Assembly: GCF_040954835.1 (NCBI RefSeq)
Contig: NC_090723.1
Coordinates: forward strand, 6,334,001 to 6,398,000
DNA length: 64,000 bases
Direction: 5' to 3'
DNA from: Lepisosteus oculatus
Lineage: Eukaryota; Chordata; Actinopteri; Semionotiformes; Lepisosteidae
The translations under genes and the position numbers were made by a program. A model generated the notes under the pieces. That model searched no databases. It was not told the origin of the DNA and was given only the letters and a program-made list of their open reading frames with translations. Positions 9,590 through 21,544 of the stretch are shown piece after piece. Each line of letters begins with the position of its first letter. Position 1 is the first letter of the stretch.

Positions 9590-12500
9590 AGGAAAGTCCC
9601 CTGTTACCATCAGAGAGCTGCTCACATCTCACATCCAGTCAGCCCTGAAGAGGAGAGGCAGGGAACAATAAAAGAGCCAAGTGGCAGACATACTCCATCA
9701 CACCCGTAAAAAAATCCGCAGCCATCTACTCCATTTGCATCACACTCTGCTTTGACTAATTGCAGAAGTGCAAAGAATTCAAATGCATCTGATTTGTTTT
9801 TGAAATTGTGATGTTGATCTAGGCAATGGGCAGATGGGTAAAAGATAGCACAATCCCTACAAGGAGGGTGTGACAGTTTGTCTTGTAGTATCCAGGCTGG
9901 TAACACAAAGAACCATATTCCTAGGTTTACACGGGCACTGTGCAAAGAGAAGTGCTCACACCCTCACAGGGAATGGATGCAGGGGCACAGCACACGTGCA
10001 AAATGCTTAGAGCAGTCCCAGGCCCTGTTCAGCGGAATCAGACAGTGCTTCTTCCCCTGTCGTGCTGGCTGGCTAATTCAGATACAAGGGGGTTCCAGAC
10101 AAGGCTGTCAGGACCTTGGACAGCTACACAGCTGCACAAGAAGCAGCAGTCATCTTTCACCCAGACAAGCAGAACATGCCTCTTGTGGGACTGAGGCCAG
10201 CTGTTTCTTGTGTGTTAGAGTCTGTGCGCTGGAGTGTTCCTGTATCATTCTGCAGATAAGATGCTGCCTGTCTCGCTTCAAAGTCTTGCGGGAGCATGTT
10301 AATAAGCATATCAATGCAGATAATGCTCTTAATATTAACGGCTATTAAGGCTGCTAATTGGTAGAATATCCTGGGCCAATGAGGCACAATGCAAAGGTCC
10401 TTAACTCTGAGTTTCTTTGTTTTTTTTATTAAGATGGAGGGTTATCCCTCTCCTATCCCAAATGGAGCACCGTTATACAACCCTCTCATCTAATTATGCA
10501 TCTTTGGTATGATAACACATGACCATCTTGCCCTAACGCTCTTGAAAAATGACTGCTGACCACTTGGAAATCCACTTACCAAGATTAAAAATGAAATCAA
10601 TCTCCAAGTACCTTTTAGTATCGCATTACTGACCATCCCCCGAGAGGAACCCATCAAACAGGCCACGCTGTAATTCAAAGTCTCATCAGATGCCAAGAAA
10701 TACCATTTGTAAAAAGTGTCTTCAGAATATATCCGAAGGCTCTCAAGGGGCTCAAAGTCTAGGATGAGCCCCGTAATCTAGACCGCGTCATTAACCAGAA
10801 CTCACTTGAACTATCGAACAGGAATTCCTGGAGATACGAAATTCTAAACACCTCACTTATAAAAAAAACAGCTATCATTAATGCAGTACCAACAACGGGC
10901 AAGAGAAACGATATTTTAAAAACATAAATGCGCATCTTTATAAGCACATTAGCATACAGTAACAATAACGGTTTTCATTAAGTTTCGATATTGTAACGAA
11001 ATTGGTATGAATCGTCTTTCATGACAACAGGGACACGTATATCCACTCAGGACACGGGAAAAGAGTGTGGTTACTTTCTTCTTCTTGAGACCGTGAAAAG
11101 TGACTCACTGGCTCAAAACGCTGTACAGTTCTTGCAATGTTCTGAAATCTAAAAACTATAAAACGATGTCCATGCTCTTCAGAGCTTGGCATGCTCAAGT
11201 AACGCCACCGCCCTGTTTGGGCTGGGAAACAGCAGCCATATTTAAGGCGGAATTTGCGCACAACCAAACTTCAGGGGTCCGTGTTCTTGCCCTCTCGCTG
11301 ATACTTTGTGCATTCTCGTGTCGATGCCTGTTAGTGTAAGACACAATTCGGGAAATGTGAAGAGTTTTGTGAGCTCTAAAACGAATGGCGAGTTTCAGAG
11401 GTGAGAGGGTGAAAGGTCGTTGTGACGACACAGGAGCGAGAAGAGTCAGGCTGCCGAGAGAAGGAGCGTTTAAGCGAGCTGAGGAGTTCAGGTCATCGAT
11501 TGTGTGTGTGTGTGTGTAGCTGGTATTGTGCCGTGTAGGAAAAGGCCGACAATATAACTACACTCCGAGGGAAGAGTATTCTGCCTTCGTCTTTAATTCT
11601 TCTCCGTTGTAACGGCACCTGATCTTGAGGGGGGGCCGGCGGGGGACACATGTTGCGCTACCGAAACGCTCTGGTGTATGGCTATATCGCACCTGCCCAC
11701 CTGAAAGAGAAAGTACGCCGCAGTATACAGTATACACCTGGGAAATTACCCGCTTACATTAGATAGAATATCCTTTTGATCTCCTGCATCAGCTGACACC
11801 TACAGCGATGGCTCCCCAGCGCTGTCCAGAAGCCGACATAGGCCACTAAACCTTTACTAACTTTAACTTTTTATGTCACCTTTTACATAACCATTACGTT
11901 CGGTCTTAATTAAAAAAGGAAAATTTTAAAGTGCCAGGAAAGGCTCTTGTTCGCGTGGGTTCTCAGTAAACCGAAAAAACAAGACTTGCTAACTTTTTTC
12001 CCCCCGTTTTGCGAAACCGCGAACACCGCCGACGTTTCTTCGCCTGATCTATTTATACAGATGTCTTCCAGCAGCTCTTGGCTCCCCGACATCTGCTTCT
12101 ACGGCTGTCTCGCAATCGCGTTTCGCAGTCAATTACCCGCTTCCCGTATAGAATTGCACCGCCTTCCTGTCAAACCACGATCCAATGCATACCTTTAAAA
12201 GTCAATTAGGGCCCGTTGATTGTGTAAATAAAATAGGACTACATATTAGCAATCCATATACGTATTTATTCAGTATAGGCCCAACAGCGTGTTCTGATGC
12301 ACTGCAGACGAAAACCGCCAGATATATAAACGATTGCATCTCCGATGTTGGCCCAGCGCAGTTAAGTACATCGCCTACCCTTAACAATATTGAGGGCAAT
12401 CGTATTGGTATAGTCAAAGTCATTAACACTTAGCAGTTCCAAACCGGAGAGCTGTTAGGTTCAATAGGAATGTGTTGCACACACATAATAACGATTCATC

Positions 12501-12970
12501 AGTGTCACTGAAACTAACACAGGGCGCACAGAGGTACTTTACAGTACCTGACTTTTTTACCTGTAGCGCTATGCGTTAACAACCTGTTTTGTGTATATGG
12601 GGGAAATACTGATGTAACTAATACATTAGGAATAGAAAAGGTTTTTTTTAAAAAAAACATGCACCAGTCGCTCGATCTCCACACAGTAGACTATTCATGC
12701 ATACAAGCTTTGTCAACTTAAAACGTGATAGTAACAAAGATACAATAGACAAGGAGAAATTGTATAAAAAAGTAACTTAGTATTAATCTGATTTTCTGTA
12801 CGCCCAATTCGTTGTGCTTATGTTTGTGAATGTGAAAAAAGGGATGCTATAAGCGTCAATAGAACTACAATTGCGTATAGAAATAGGGGTTTAAGGCCGT
12901 TTTGGGAGTACATTTTCCCAATTGTCTACCGCGAGTTTCTGTAGGACGGCTGAACGTGCCCCTTTCTTTT
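9590..12970. other. Non-coding; probably lrrc3c 5' intron(s) or upstream region
   Basis: No gene recognised. A short (TG)n microsatellite lies near 11502-11517. AT-rich sequence alternates with a few CpG-containing patches. If the lrrc3c 5' exon is at 13.4, 14.9 or 17 kb, this is intron. Confidence 0.4.
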
Positions 12971-12979
12971 CTAAGAAAC

Positions 12980-13110
12980 GAACCTTTCCCAAACGGGCGA
13001 ACAAGACCGACGGGCTCGGCGCTCGTCCGGCGGGCCCGGGACCGCGGCGGCCCGGCTGGGCTCCAGCAGACGGACGGCGGACCGCGCGGCGCTGCTAGGC
13101 GGCAGGAATG
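12980..13110. promoter_or_regulatory. Short CpG-dense patch
   Basis: Run of CGG/GCC-rich sequence with many CpGs, including GGGCCCGGGACCGCGGCGGCC. It may be part of a promoter or enhancer for the minus-strand lrrc3c gene. No exon can be assigned with certainty. Confidence 0.3.
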
Positions 13111-14925
13111 GGTCGGTCGGCCTCGGTCATCCGTCCGTGCAGAAAGAACACCCTTCCTTCCACATCCTAGGATCTAGCCCAGATATTCCCAGTCCTCGCC
13201 CTGGAGACCCCCCCACACACACACCCGCTCGTTTACTTTTTTCCCCGGCCAAGCCCTCAGTTACACATCCATACCCTTAAGTGGCTTCTTACGAGAATCA
13301 ATGTCAGCTGTTTTCCTTTTAACTACTGCATTTCATGACCAACATCCAAATCCAAACATTCGAGCAGGACAGAAACAAAATGTTCCGGTCAGGCAACTTA
13401 CTGGTTCTAAGAAGGCTTCAGTTGAATAAGCAGGTGGAGTTGGAGTGAAAACCAGCGCGTTTCTATACTCGCCGGAAACGAGGGGCAAAACGCGCTCACT
13501 TTTGCGTGATCTTTGCAGCGTCCATTTTTGGAGTTGAGTTGCTGTTCCTAAACCCCAGATTTACCTGAGAACAATATTGAATCCGAGTCCGCGGCCAGTT
13601 TCAGATGGAAAGCTACCGGACAGCCCTGGAACCCCGACAGACTGTTTCTGTTTCCCTCTCGACTTTGTACCCGAAGTGGGGTCTCCATCACTGCTGTTTG
13701 ACCGCGGACCGGCGATACAGAGACTAGGCGGCGAGATGTAATGCGTGCATTACAGCCATACAGCACAGCGCCAGCCCTTCTCCTCTCATATACTACAGTA
13801 TACAGTATATATATTTATCACATGGATGCTCAAAAACTCTCCACTCACGGATTTTTCCCTCCGGAACTGCTCGGCTCTGCAATACGCGAGGGAAGTTACA
13901 GTGGACGGAAAAGACCGTCAGAGCCCCTAAAGATAAAAGACGACGCCCCGTCACCAACCTTTTACTCCCAAAATCAATCCCCCCGACCCCCCCGCGCTGT
14001 GTTTAACACCCCTTAGCGACAACTTGCCTGCTGCGTTATATTAATCTCGACATCAAAGTTCCGGCTACGCGTCTAGAGCAGCTCGTAAAGTACTTTCTCC
14101 TGTCACGTCCTATTAATAGAGAGGCCGGTATTTTGAACAGATAGTCGCAGATTAATCGCTCCTCGGCCCAGTGCCCCCTATCGGGACCGCGGCGGCATCG
14201 GCTACGACGAAAATAAAACTGTGTTTTAGACTATACTCTGGGTCCGCAACAGCCCTTTTCTGTCCAACAGCGAACGTCAGGGTTAGAATATACTCTGTGC
14301 CCCCGGTCAGATGTGAAGAGCACAGCATGAGCGTTTTCAAAAGGTGGAGATTAAAGAAGAAATGAACACCGCTCGTTAATGATTAATGATTTTCGTTAAC
14401 ATGAGCAGTAACTTCTATAACCTAGGGCCGGAGCGATCACCCATTTACACTTACTTCAGGATCTTTGTAATGTACAGTACTGATCTATTTTTTTTTTCAA
14501 TAAGCCGATCCCCCTCCTCACTAGAAATGATTATTTGAGTAATTCCTGAAATCATATAGGCCACTGATGATTTAAGGCTGTTTATACAGTATTTTCCGTA
14601 CTTCCCGTACAACATTAGCAGTGCGCCAACAATAGTAACGCGCTTTCTCATTTTCCGTGTTAAGTAATTTACTATGACTGTTATTTTACCCCCGATCGAG
14701 ATGAAATCAACACAACCTTACCCGTTTATCGTGGAGAGAATGTGTCGCCTTTTCCCGTCAGAATTCCCCTTTAGGCAACAGGCATTCACGGGCTATCTTC
14801 CTCCACAGACCTGCAATTAAAACGCATAAACCTCAGCCCTCCGGTTTCTTGTAAAAAGGTTGAAAACAATCGGACGTGCTGTTAGAAAGTTTGCCTTATA
14901 ACTGGAAGGACGCAGGGGAACTCAC

Positions 14926-15500
14926 CGGGATCCGCGACCTGGGATCCGCCGGGCCAGATCGTGGTGGTGCGGGTTAGACTGGACCTCTGGAGGTATTTTA
15001 CCGTGAAATAGTCGGTTCGGACAGTGGAACCATCGAAAAGGGTCTCGGATCAATACATCTGACTTCCACGATTCTTCTTAAAAACAGCCACTGAAACAAC
15101 ACACAATAACATTCATTGCCGGTTTTTAAGAGGCTGATTCGCTCGTCCTTAAATCGTGTTTTTTTTAAAAGGCTACTCCATGCAACGTCTTTACAGTCCT
15201 TGGTTTTGTATGGTGGTATTTTCCTAATCCGCCGTCTGGTTGGCGCAGCGGTCAACTTGATGGGCTTGCTAACGGCAGCGGTATCGGTCCGGCCTCTTTC
15301 AGCCCGAAGGCAGGCGCAAGCGGGGATAGGAAGCAGAAGCCCGGGTTTCGCGACGTTCCTCGCCGGCAGCAGGACTAATATCCCCCTACCTCTGTGGACG
15401 GCGCATCCCTGCCGCCGAGCTCGCCAAGTGGAGACCTTTGCGATCAGTCGCCTCCTCGCAGAGCCGTGAGCGCGCTCCCGCTGTCTGCGTGCTGCCCGTC
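14926..15500 (-). promoter_or_regulatory. Possible lrrc3c 5' non-coding exon and promoter patch
   Basis: On the minus strand a strong donor (CCCG then GTGAGT) sits at 14925/14926, with CpG-rich sequence upstream (about 15200-15480). Together these fit a start region for lrrc3c, whose coding exon has a 5' splice acceptor at 9585. Another consensus donor (ACCA then GTAAGT) occurs at 13401/13402, so the true 5' exon is not settled. A 172-codon open frame across 14998-15516 has no family features and is not called. Confidence 0.3.
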
Positions 15501-15519
15501 CCCGGTTTCTATGCAACCA

Positions 15520-17040
15520 TCAAACTAGGCAACACGACAGGAAGCAATCCGGCACCGGCAGGAGAGGAGAGTGGTATTGATAGTTACAGCGCAGTAAGCC
15601 ACTCTGCCAATTATAACAAACAACTCGCAACGCTACATACACTAAGAGGCGGGGAGGGGCCGGGGGGTATCCCGTTAATGTGCTGTTTTCCACGCCTGGC
15701 CCCACTGCTTTTCACCGGCAAACGCAGACGGAGACCGATAACAGCTGCGTTATAAACAATACCCTTTGGGTATTAAAGATTAATGGTATATTTACCTTGT
15801 AGCTATTTATAAATATCCTGCTGGTTGTCACATATTCAATGCTCTGTCCTTTCCTGGCAGCAACAAGTCACGTTGTTATTGTATCATATCTTTCCTGCTC
15901 TGGCAGGATTGCGGTGTGTTGTATCAACTAAGATGGGCAATTTCTCTCCTCAGTCAAGCGCTGAAACATGCCTACAAATGAACTGAGACACATTTCACAT
16001 CGGAGAGGTTTAACCTGTTTCCTGTTAAGAGAGTAAATTCTACAGCGCAGGAGCTGAACAGCTGAAAAATGTGAGACTGAAGTTAATCTGGGTGACAAAA
16101 CTGTCACAGTCCCAGGTACCATAGAAGCTCTGTTCTATACTGGTACCATACAGGCCCAGTACAGCACTGTCCCAAGTAATATAGAAGTCCAGTACAGGCC
16201 CAGAACAATAAACCATCCTGCATCCACATCCTGAATTTCTCCCCAAAAAAAAGACTTTGAAACAACTTAGGTTCATAACTGGCACAATTTGTAAATCTGT
16301 AAATGAACTCTGTGAACATGTATCAAAGGAAGGCCACTGCATACCCTGGTTATATTACAAACCTCTGCGCTTAATTGTTTAAATTGAGTTAATTGAACTA
16401 ATTGGAGTCACTCCACCTTCAATACAGACCAACAACGGCAGCTCTATGTCCTTTTGTTCATGTGACCACTGTTGTCAGTATCCAAGACCTGCCTTGCTTG
16501 ACCTTTCGTCCAACATTCGAACAATACTGAGCCACAAATTAGAACATGGCTGTTTTTTCTGTAGGTTCAAAGGAGCTTAAGCTCCGGGCACAAATGGCAC
16601 CTTCATCCTGAGCCAACAGTGGACCAGCTTTAAGCCACGGTATGGAAGCCATCTTTGATATTTTTGTAGGTCATCATCTACAGAATGCAAGACCTGCAGG
16701 AATCTCCTGGACGCGTGTAGCCCATGTACAGGGGCCGTCAGAGAGTCAACTGGCCCTGTGGTGCCAGAAGAGTCAAGCTTGCAGAGACTGAGCCAGACAG
16801 CCGGAAAGCACACATTACGCCAGCCCTGTCTGAAACGGTGCCAGAGCCATTTCTAATACAGCTGGGGTAGAAAGGAAAAAGCAGCGTCTGTTTGATCTGA
16901 ACCTTTTCGATATGTTTATTTCCTATTTTGGCCCACTGAGCACAATAAATGAGGTCCTCAGCAATTTTACTTCAAGATGTTTCCTTCTATGCCTCACCCC
17001 CCACCTCCCTGCACACAGACTGCCAGTCCAGAGCTGAAAT
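15520..17040. other. Non-coding; nothing recognised
   Basis: A short internal repeat of the phrases GGTACCATA / GTACAG / CCCAG occurs near 16113-16200. No gene or named repeat seen. Confidence 0.4.
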
Positions 17041-17043
17041 ATA

Positions 17044-17335
17044 ATTACCTGAGCGAGCCGGCGCTGCTAATCGGGTTTTGATCTGAAAGCTGCATTTGTT
17101 TCTTTGGGATCGGGCCTTTCGGTAGGCGTGATCCCGCCGTGCTCCGGCTGCCTGCTGCCTGGAGATAAGTAAGCGTCCGCGCTCCCGCTGGAATCGCTCC
17201 CCCTGCTCCGGGGCCCTGATAACACAGCAGCAGGAGCAGCAGCCACAGGAACGGAGCCGGGCTTAGCATCAGCAGAGGGGACTGGGTGCAATGGAGGTCC
17301 CCCTGGGTGCAGTCAGCCAGCATGCCAGCTCCCAT
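17044..17335 (-). CDS. Candidate signal-peptide-encoding exon, gene not recognised
   Basis: The minus strand has ATGs at 17335, 17323 and 17269. From 17269 it reads MLSPAPF followed by a strong hydrophobic core (LWLLLLLLCY) and a small-residue cleavage region, then about 45 polar residues containing PKGPIPKKQ. The frame runs to a good donor (CTCAG then GTAATT at 17043) that cuts a codon after two bases. TATATATA lies at about 17431-17438, some 100 bases upstream of the first ATG. The pattern suggests the first coding exon of a secreted or membrane protein on the minus strand. No matching second exon was found. It could instead be an untranslated lrrc3c 5' exon with a chance frame. Confidence 0.25.
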
Positions 17336-17339
17336 TCAC

Positions 17340-18420
17340 CTGAGCCCCCCTCTACAGTCCCTGGAAGGAGGCACGAATTCCGTTCATCCGTTTGCTCCGT
17401 GAAAATGGCTTTCCTCTTTTTCCATGTGTATATATACATTGGAGCAGGGAGATCCCCAGATAAGATCCGCTGGGAGTGAAGCACGTCAGAAACACAAAGG
17501 GGTTTGATCTTGAATTCCGATCGCTCTGGTAACATCCGAGTTTTCCATCACAGGCACCTGCAACCATGACAACGAGGGTTACAGCAGCCTCCCAGTGTGG
17601 GATGGTGTGCCTGTTGGAAAAAGAATCGCTTTTGAACCCTGGCTCCCCGAATGGACGATCTCGGAAGTTATCGGTTTACTAAACGCATGAAAAGGGATCC
17701 CCTTACACTCTGATCACGCAACAGTCTACAATGTCGACGTGGAACTGTGCTCGATTTCACATAAAATCCACCCCACTCAAGATACCAGGAGTTATTCATA
17801 TGAACCCTGAAATTTACTTTAACATCCTTCCCTTTTTTTTCTAACCCCCAACCAAAAGAAACAAACTCGTAGCCTGCATGAGGAGTCAGGCTGAAAGCCT
17901 AAAACAATCATTCCAGTTTGATCCATATACTGTTTTGATAAGCCGATGCAAAAAAATGGATAGAAAAGGACAAGGCAGCAGGATGTGTGAAAACAATAAG
18001 GTGGTTCATGAGCGTTTTAAAGGTGTCCTGTCAAATGGAGAAAATGTGAGAGAATCCAGGGTCTGGAATGTAGATTAGACGGAAGGAAGAGTAATCAATA
18101 TGCAGATGAAATTACAGGAAATATGATTAGACTTCCATTAGGCAGTCAAGTATGCTGAGGGATTTCATTCTGTTAGGCATCAGACTCCAGACTGACACCA
18201 GTGAGTTGAAAGATGGCCTGAATGTGTCCATGATGAATCACTGCGAAAGCAACTTCTTTTATTATTCCAATAAATGGTGCTTTCAAAGTCAGTGACAACT
18301 CAAGGACTCCAGTCCTGCCAGTATTATGAGTCCCTTTAGAGCAGCAAGGGTTTTAACAACAGGGGGACATCTTGCATTGCTCTAATTAAAGCAAACACCA
18401 GGTTTATAAAAGCCATTGAA
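17340..18420. other. Non-coding; nothing recognised
   Basis: AT-rich; open frames here are short and featureless. Confidence 0.4.
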
Positions 18421-18424
18421 CCTA

Positions 18425-18550
18425 CCAGCATGTCTTTGGACTGGGGAAAACCCACGTAATCACAGGAAGAACATGCAAACCGCATGCAGACAGCACTCCA
18501 GGAATTGAACCGAGGGCCCCAGTTCTTGAGGCAGTAATACTAACTACAGA
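18425..18550 (-). repeat. SINE fragment (common fish type, tRNA B-box-like end)
   Basis: The text AACCCACGTAATCACAGGAA, then GAACATGCAAACCGCATGCA, then CAGGAATTGAACCGAGGGCC resembles a very common fish dispersed repeat that I know only from its phrases ('aacccacgcagacac... gaacatgcaaactcc... gaatcgaacccaggg'). On the minus strand the GGTTCAATTCC part is a B-box-like element at about 18501-18512. Truncated and diverged. Confidence 0.55.
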
Positions 18551-18559
18551 TGCTCTTCT

Positions 18560-20800
18560 GTGCTGTAATTTATCATGAATTTCTCAGTAGGTCATTTACA
18601 AAAGATTCTCCTTCCTCTCCGTCATGAACGGAGATAGAGACCCACAGAACTCAAGTCAAAGCGCTTGGTGAAATAACGAAGAAGAAGAAAGGGGGAATTT
18701 GTCTTTTCTAACGGCTTGGCGACTCAACAAAGAGCTTTTTCTTTCCGTCTTCCATTACAAACCCAGTTTCTGACCCCAGGCAAGGAAACACCCTCATCTG
18801 AACTTTGTTGTGGTGTGCCTAATGCAACAGAGCATTCAATGGGGAGCCTCTCGTCCGCTGGCTCCCAGCTGTGGCTGCTCTGGCCGTCAGACACAGCCAA
18901 TGCTCAGTGGATACTGAGTGTGTGGCTACGGGCACACTAATCCAACTTCAAGGCAGGAGGCAAGGCTGACTGTAGGACTGACTGGGCCCATGTATGGGTT
19001 GAAAATGTATGTGGGGAGGGGGCAGAATTTTCAGTGCCAAGAATACAAAGATGGACTTTCTACTGCCCTGCCCCCTCCCTCCCTCTGTTCCCATCTTTAC
19101 ATTTTTCAGGCTACTGCACATGCAGACAAAAAGGCAGCCGGGGGCTGGTACTATGTGCATGATGTCATGATGCATTTATTTCTGGAGCCTGATCAGGGTT
19201 TCAGAGTACGACTGGTGCAGGGAGCTGGACGGACTACTGAATGCAAAAGACCTCCCTTGCAGAGTGAGTAGTCCAGCAGGCCTTGCTCTAGTTTACATTC
19301 ATAAAACTGCAGCAGTGAGCTTCAATGCACTGCGCAACCCTAAATTGATCCCCCCCTTATCTGCACATTTCCTTCATTTTTGTTTTGCCCTTGTCAGCAC
19401 TGTATGAAACCAACTGAAGAGCCATTTTTAGATCTCTTTTAGGTTCCCAGGCACCATGTTCTTATCCTCCTCCCATATAAATAGCTCTGTGAGTTGACTT
19501 GTAATAACTTTTTGCACGTGTGCTTCAGATTAGCTGGGGGATTAATCTGAAGAAATTAAGAATATGTGGGCACAGAGCGCCCCCTGCTTCGCTGCACAGA
19601 CAGCCTCAGTGCGTTAAAGGGAGATGTGAAAGTCTGAGAACCTGCTGTGCATTGTGGTGCTCTCTCTTTCTTTGGTGTTTCACAGGGCGAACCCTCTTCC
19701 TGTCCCCTGACGGCGATGGGCAGACTCATTATAAACCACCTCATTAAAACAGACCATCTCCTGATGGACAATCTGCCAGGCACCGCCAACATTCATTAGC
19801 TCCTGTCTGGGCACCTAGAGAGGCAGAACACCTGGACCACAAATCCCACTGATAACTAAAGCACTTAGAGCAGGAAAACACATTAACACCCCCCCCCACT
19901 GGCCTGCATGGGACAAGAAAGAGCTCTGCAAATTGACAACAACAACTCTCACCAAAGGCCCTCTTTGTCCATGGATTGTAATAACGAAACTGTACCATCT
20001 GCATTTAGAAATGATTGACCATCTTTTTTTTAAAAAAAAAGGAATTTCTGGTTTTAAGTCACCATCTGGGTAACAACTCTAGATAATCAGACAAGTCCTT
20101 TGCCAAGCAACATGAATGGTACTGCACACTGTTTCTGTTATCATTGTCCTCAACAGCTTCACTGCAGTTCTGGTTGTTGTTATGAATATTAATGGCAGTA
20201 GCAGTAGGCTTAAACAATAGCTGCAGTGTTGTTTTCGGTAATATTAGGGAGCTCTGGAGGAGTTACTGCTGGAGGAACCTAATGGAAGAAAAATAAACTG
20301 CTCAGTGACACTCATGTTTGCATGTGCTATTTGCTCTGCTGAGGTGACAGTGTGTTTTGTTATCCCTCTGATGTGCAATTTACAATCAAACTCCTTTCCT
20401 GTTGCTCCCTTTCACCATTCCTCTGCAAGGAGACCACAGTGGAGGTTGGACACTCCTTTGGTGTTAAACCAGATAAAATTCACAAATGCAGGGGTAAAGG
20501 AGTCTTGATTAATTATTTTATAATTCATTAATTTGTTTATTGCTAGAAGGCATCATTTTGCTGATACTCAAGGTATGTGTTTGTTACAATATGTATTATG
20601 AGCAGGTCACAAATCTTTTGCTTGAATGTATTGTGCCCACATAACTGAAGTTCTCCATCTTGTTTTAGAATCCCAAGGCATTTGTGCGTGTTAATTTGTA
20701 CTTTTGCATGTTACACTAAATAAATAACAACATTATGAAAAATACTGACGTTGACAGCTGTGAGGAGCCTTTCTAAAGCAGTGACAAACTTGTGTGCCAT
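18560..20800. other. Non-coding between lrrc3c and top2a
   Basis: No gene seen. A CTCF-like motif in reverse (GCGCCCCCTGCT, 19577-19588) and a C-run (about 19889-19897) are the only notable items. Confidence 0.4.
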
Positions 20801-20806
20801 ATTCCA

Positions 20807-21539
20807 CACTCACTGGCCAAAATATTAGCAACCCCCACCCCCAGTCAAAGATGCAGGCCATGAAGAGCCTGAGACAGACTTCGATCCCCAGACTTTCTGA
20901 ACACACAGTATCACAACCTCGACTGAAGGTGACCCAGCTAGAGGAGCTGGGGGATGGCTCAGTGGCTCAAATGGTAATATGCTTGCCTGAGCATTAGGTA
21001 GAGTTCTGTGACCTCAGGTTCGAGCCCGGGTCAGGTCACTAACTGGGATGCTGGGATGTCTGGGAATCCCAGAATGGTGGTGAACAGTTGGCCGAGAGCT
21101 GCAGAGGGTGGGGAAGGGGGATTAGTCAGCTAGAGAGGTCTTGGATGTTAGCGACAGTGACCCCCTGTGGCCTCCCAGGGACTTGCAGGCTCACGGGGCT
21201 GTTGGTAAACAGCCTCTCCTGCAGGGGGCAGTGTGGCACCTTGGATGCCTTTAAGACAAGCGGCTCAGAGGTGGGTGGATCGGAGGGCGTTGCCCCACCT
21301 TTCTCGTTCTCTCCTCCCTGTGTGCGGTTGTGGGGTTCGTGAGCTGGGCATCAAAATGTGAAAAACACATGATTAGCTCTTCCAGGCTGGGTGGATATAA
21401 GGAGAACAATTGGAGACGCATACATTAAGAAGAAGAAGAATGGGGGCTGCAAACAGATCAGAATTTTGCAGAATACAAGCTACGTCCTCTGCTGTGTTTG
21501 CAGCAGGGGGGGGGGTCCTAATATTTTGTCCAACAAGTG
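20807..21539 (+). mobile_element. Tc1/mariner-like non-autonomous element with ~22-bp terminal inverted repeats, carrying a nested SINE
   Basis: The left end starts CACTCACTGG-CAAAATATTAG (20807-20829). The right end (21518-21539) reads CTAATATTTTGTCC-AACAAGTG, its reverse complement with about four mismatches. The right end abuts a TA, as expected for a TA-target family. The interior has no transposase frame; most of it is a tRNA-headed SINE (20945-21440) and G-rich simple sequence. The inverted repeats are read directly; the family assignment is inference. Confidence 0.6.
20945..21440 (+). repeat. tRNA-derived SINE
   Basis: A-box-like TGGCTCAGTGG (20955-20965) and B-box GGTTCGAGCCC (21017-21027) are spaced as in tRNA genes. 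They are followed by an unrelated body and a short (AAG)n tail near 21427-21440. It cannot be a working tRNA gene: the arms do not fold around the boxes and there is no acceptor pairing. It lies inside the inverted-repeat element. Confidence 0.7.
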
Positions 21540-21544
21540 TAGCA

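Noticed and set aside
8686-9648. 320-codon plus-strand open frame opposite lrrc3c
   Set aside because: Shadow of the lrrc3c coding strand; repetitive Val/Gln/Gly text without a family match.
14998-15516. 172-codon minus-strand open frame
   Set aside because: Arg-rich composition typical of CpG-rich non-coding DNA; no family feature. The splice donor beyond it is more useful as evidence for a 5' exon.
20955-21027. tRNA gene-like A and B boxes
   Set aside because: The flanks do not pair as an acceptor stem and the sequence continues into a SINE body with an (AAG)n tail; it is a tRNA-derived repeat, not a tRNA gene.
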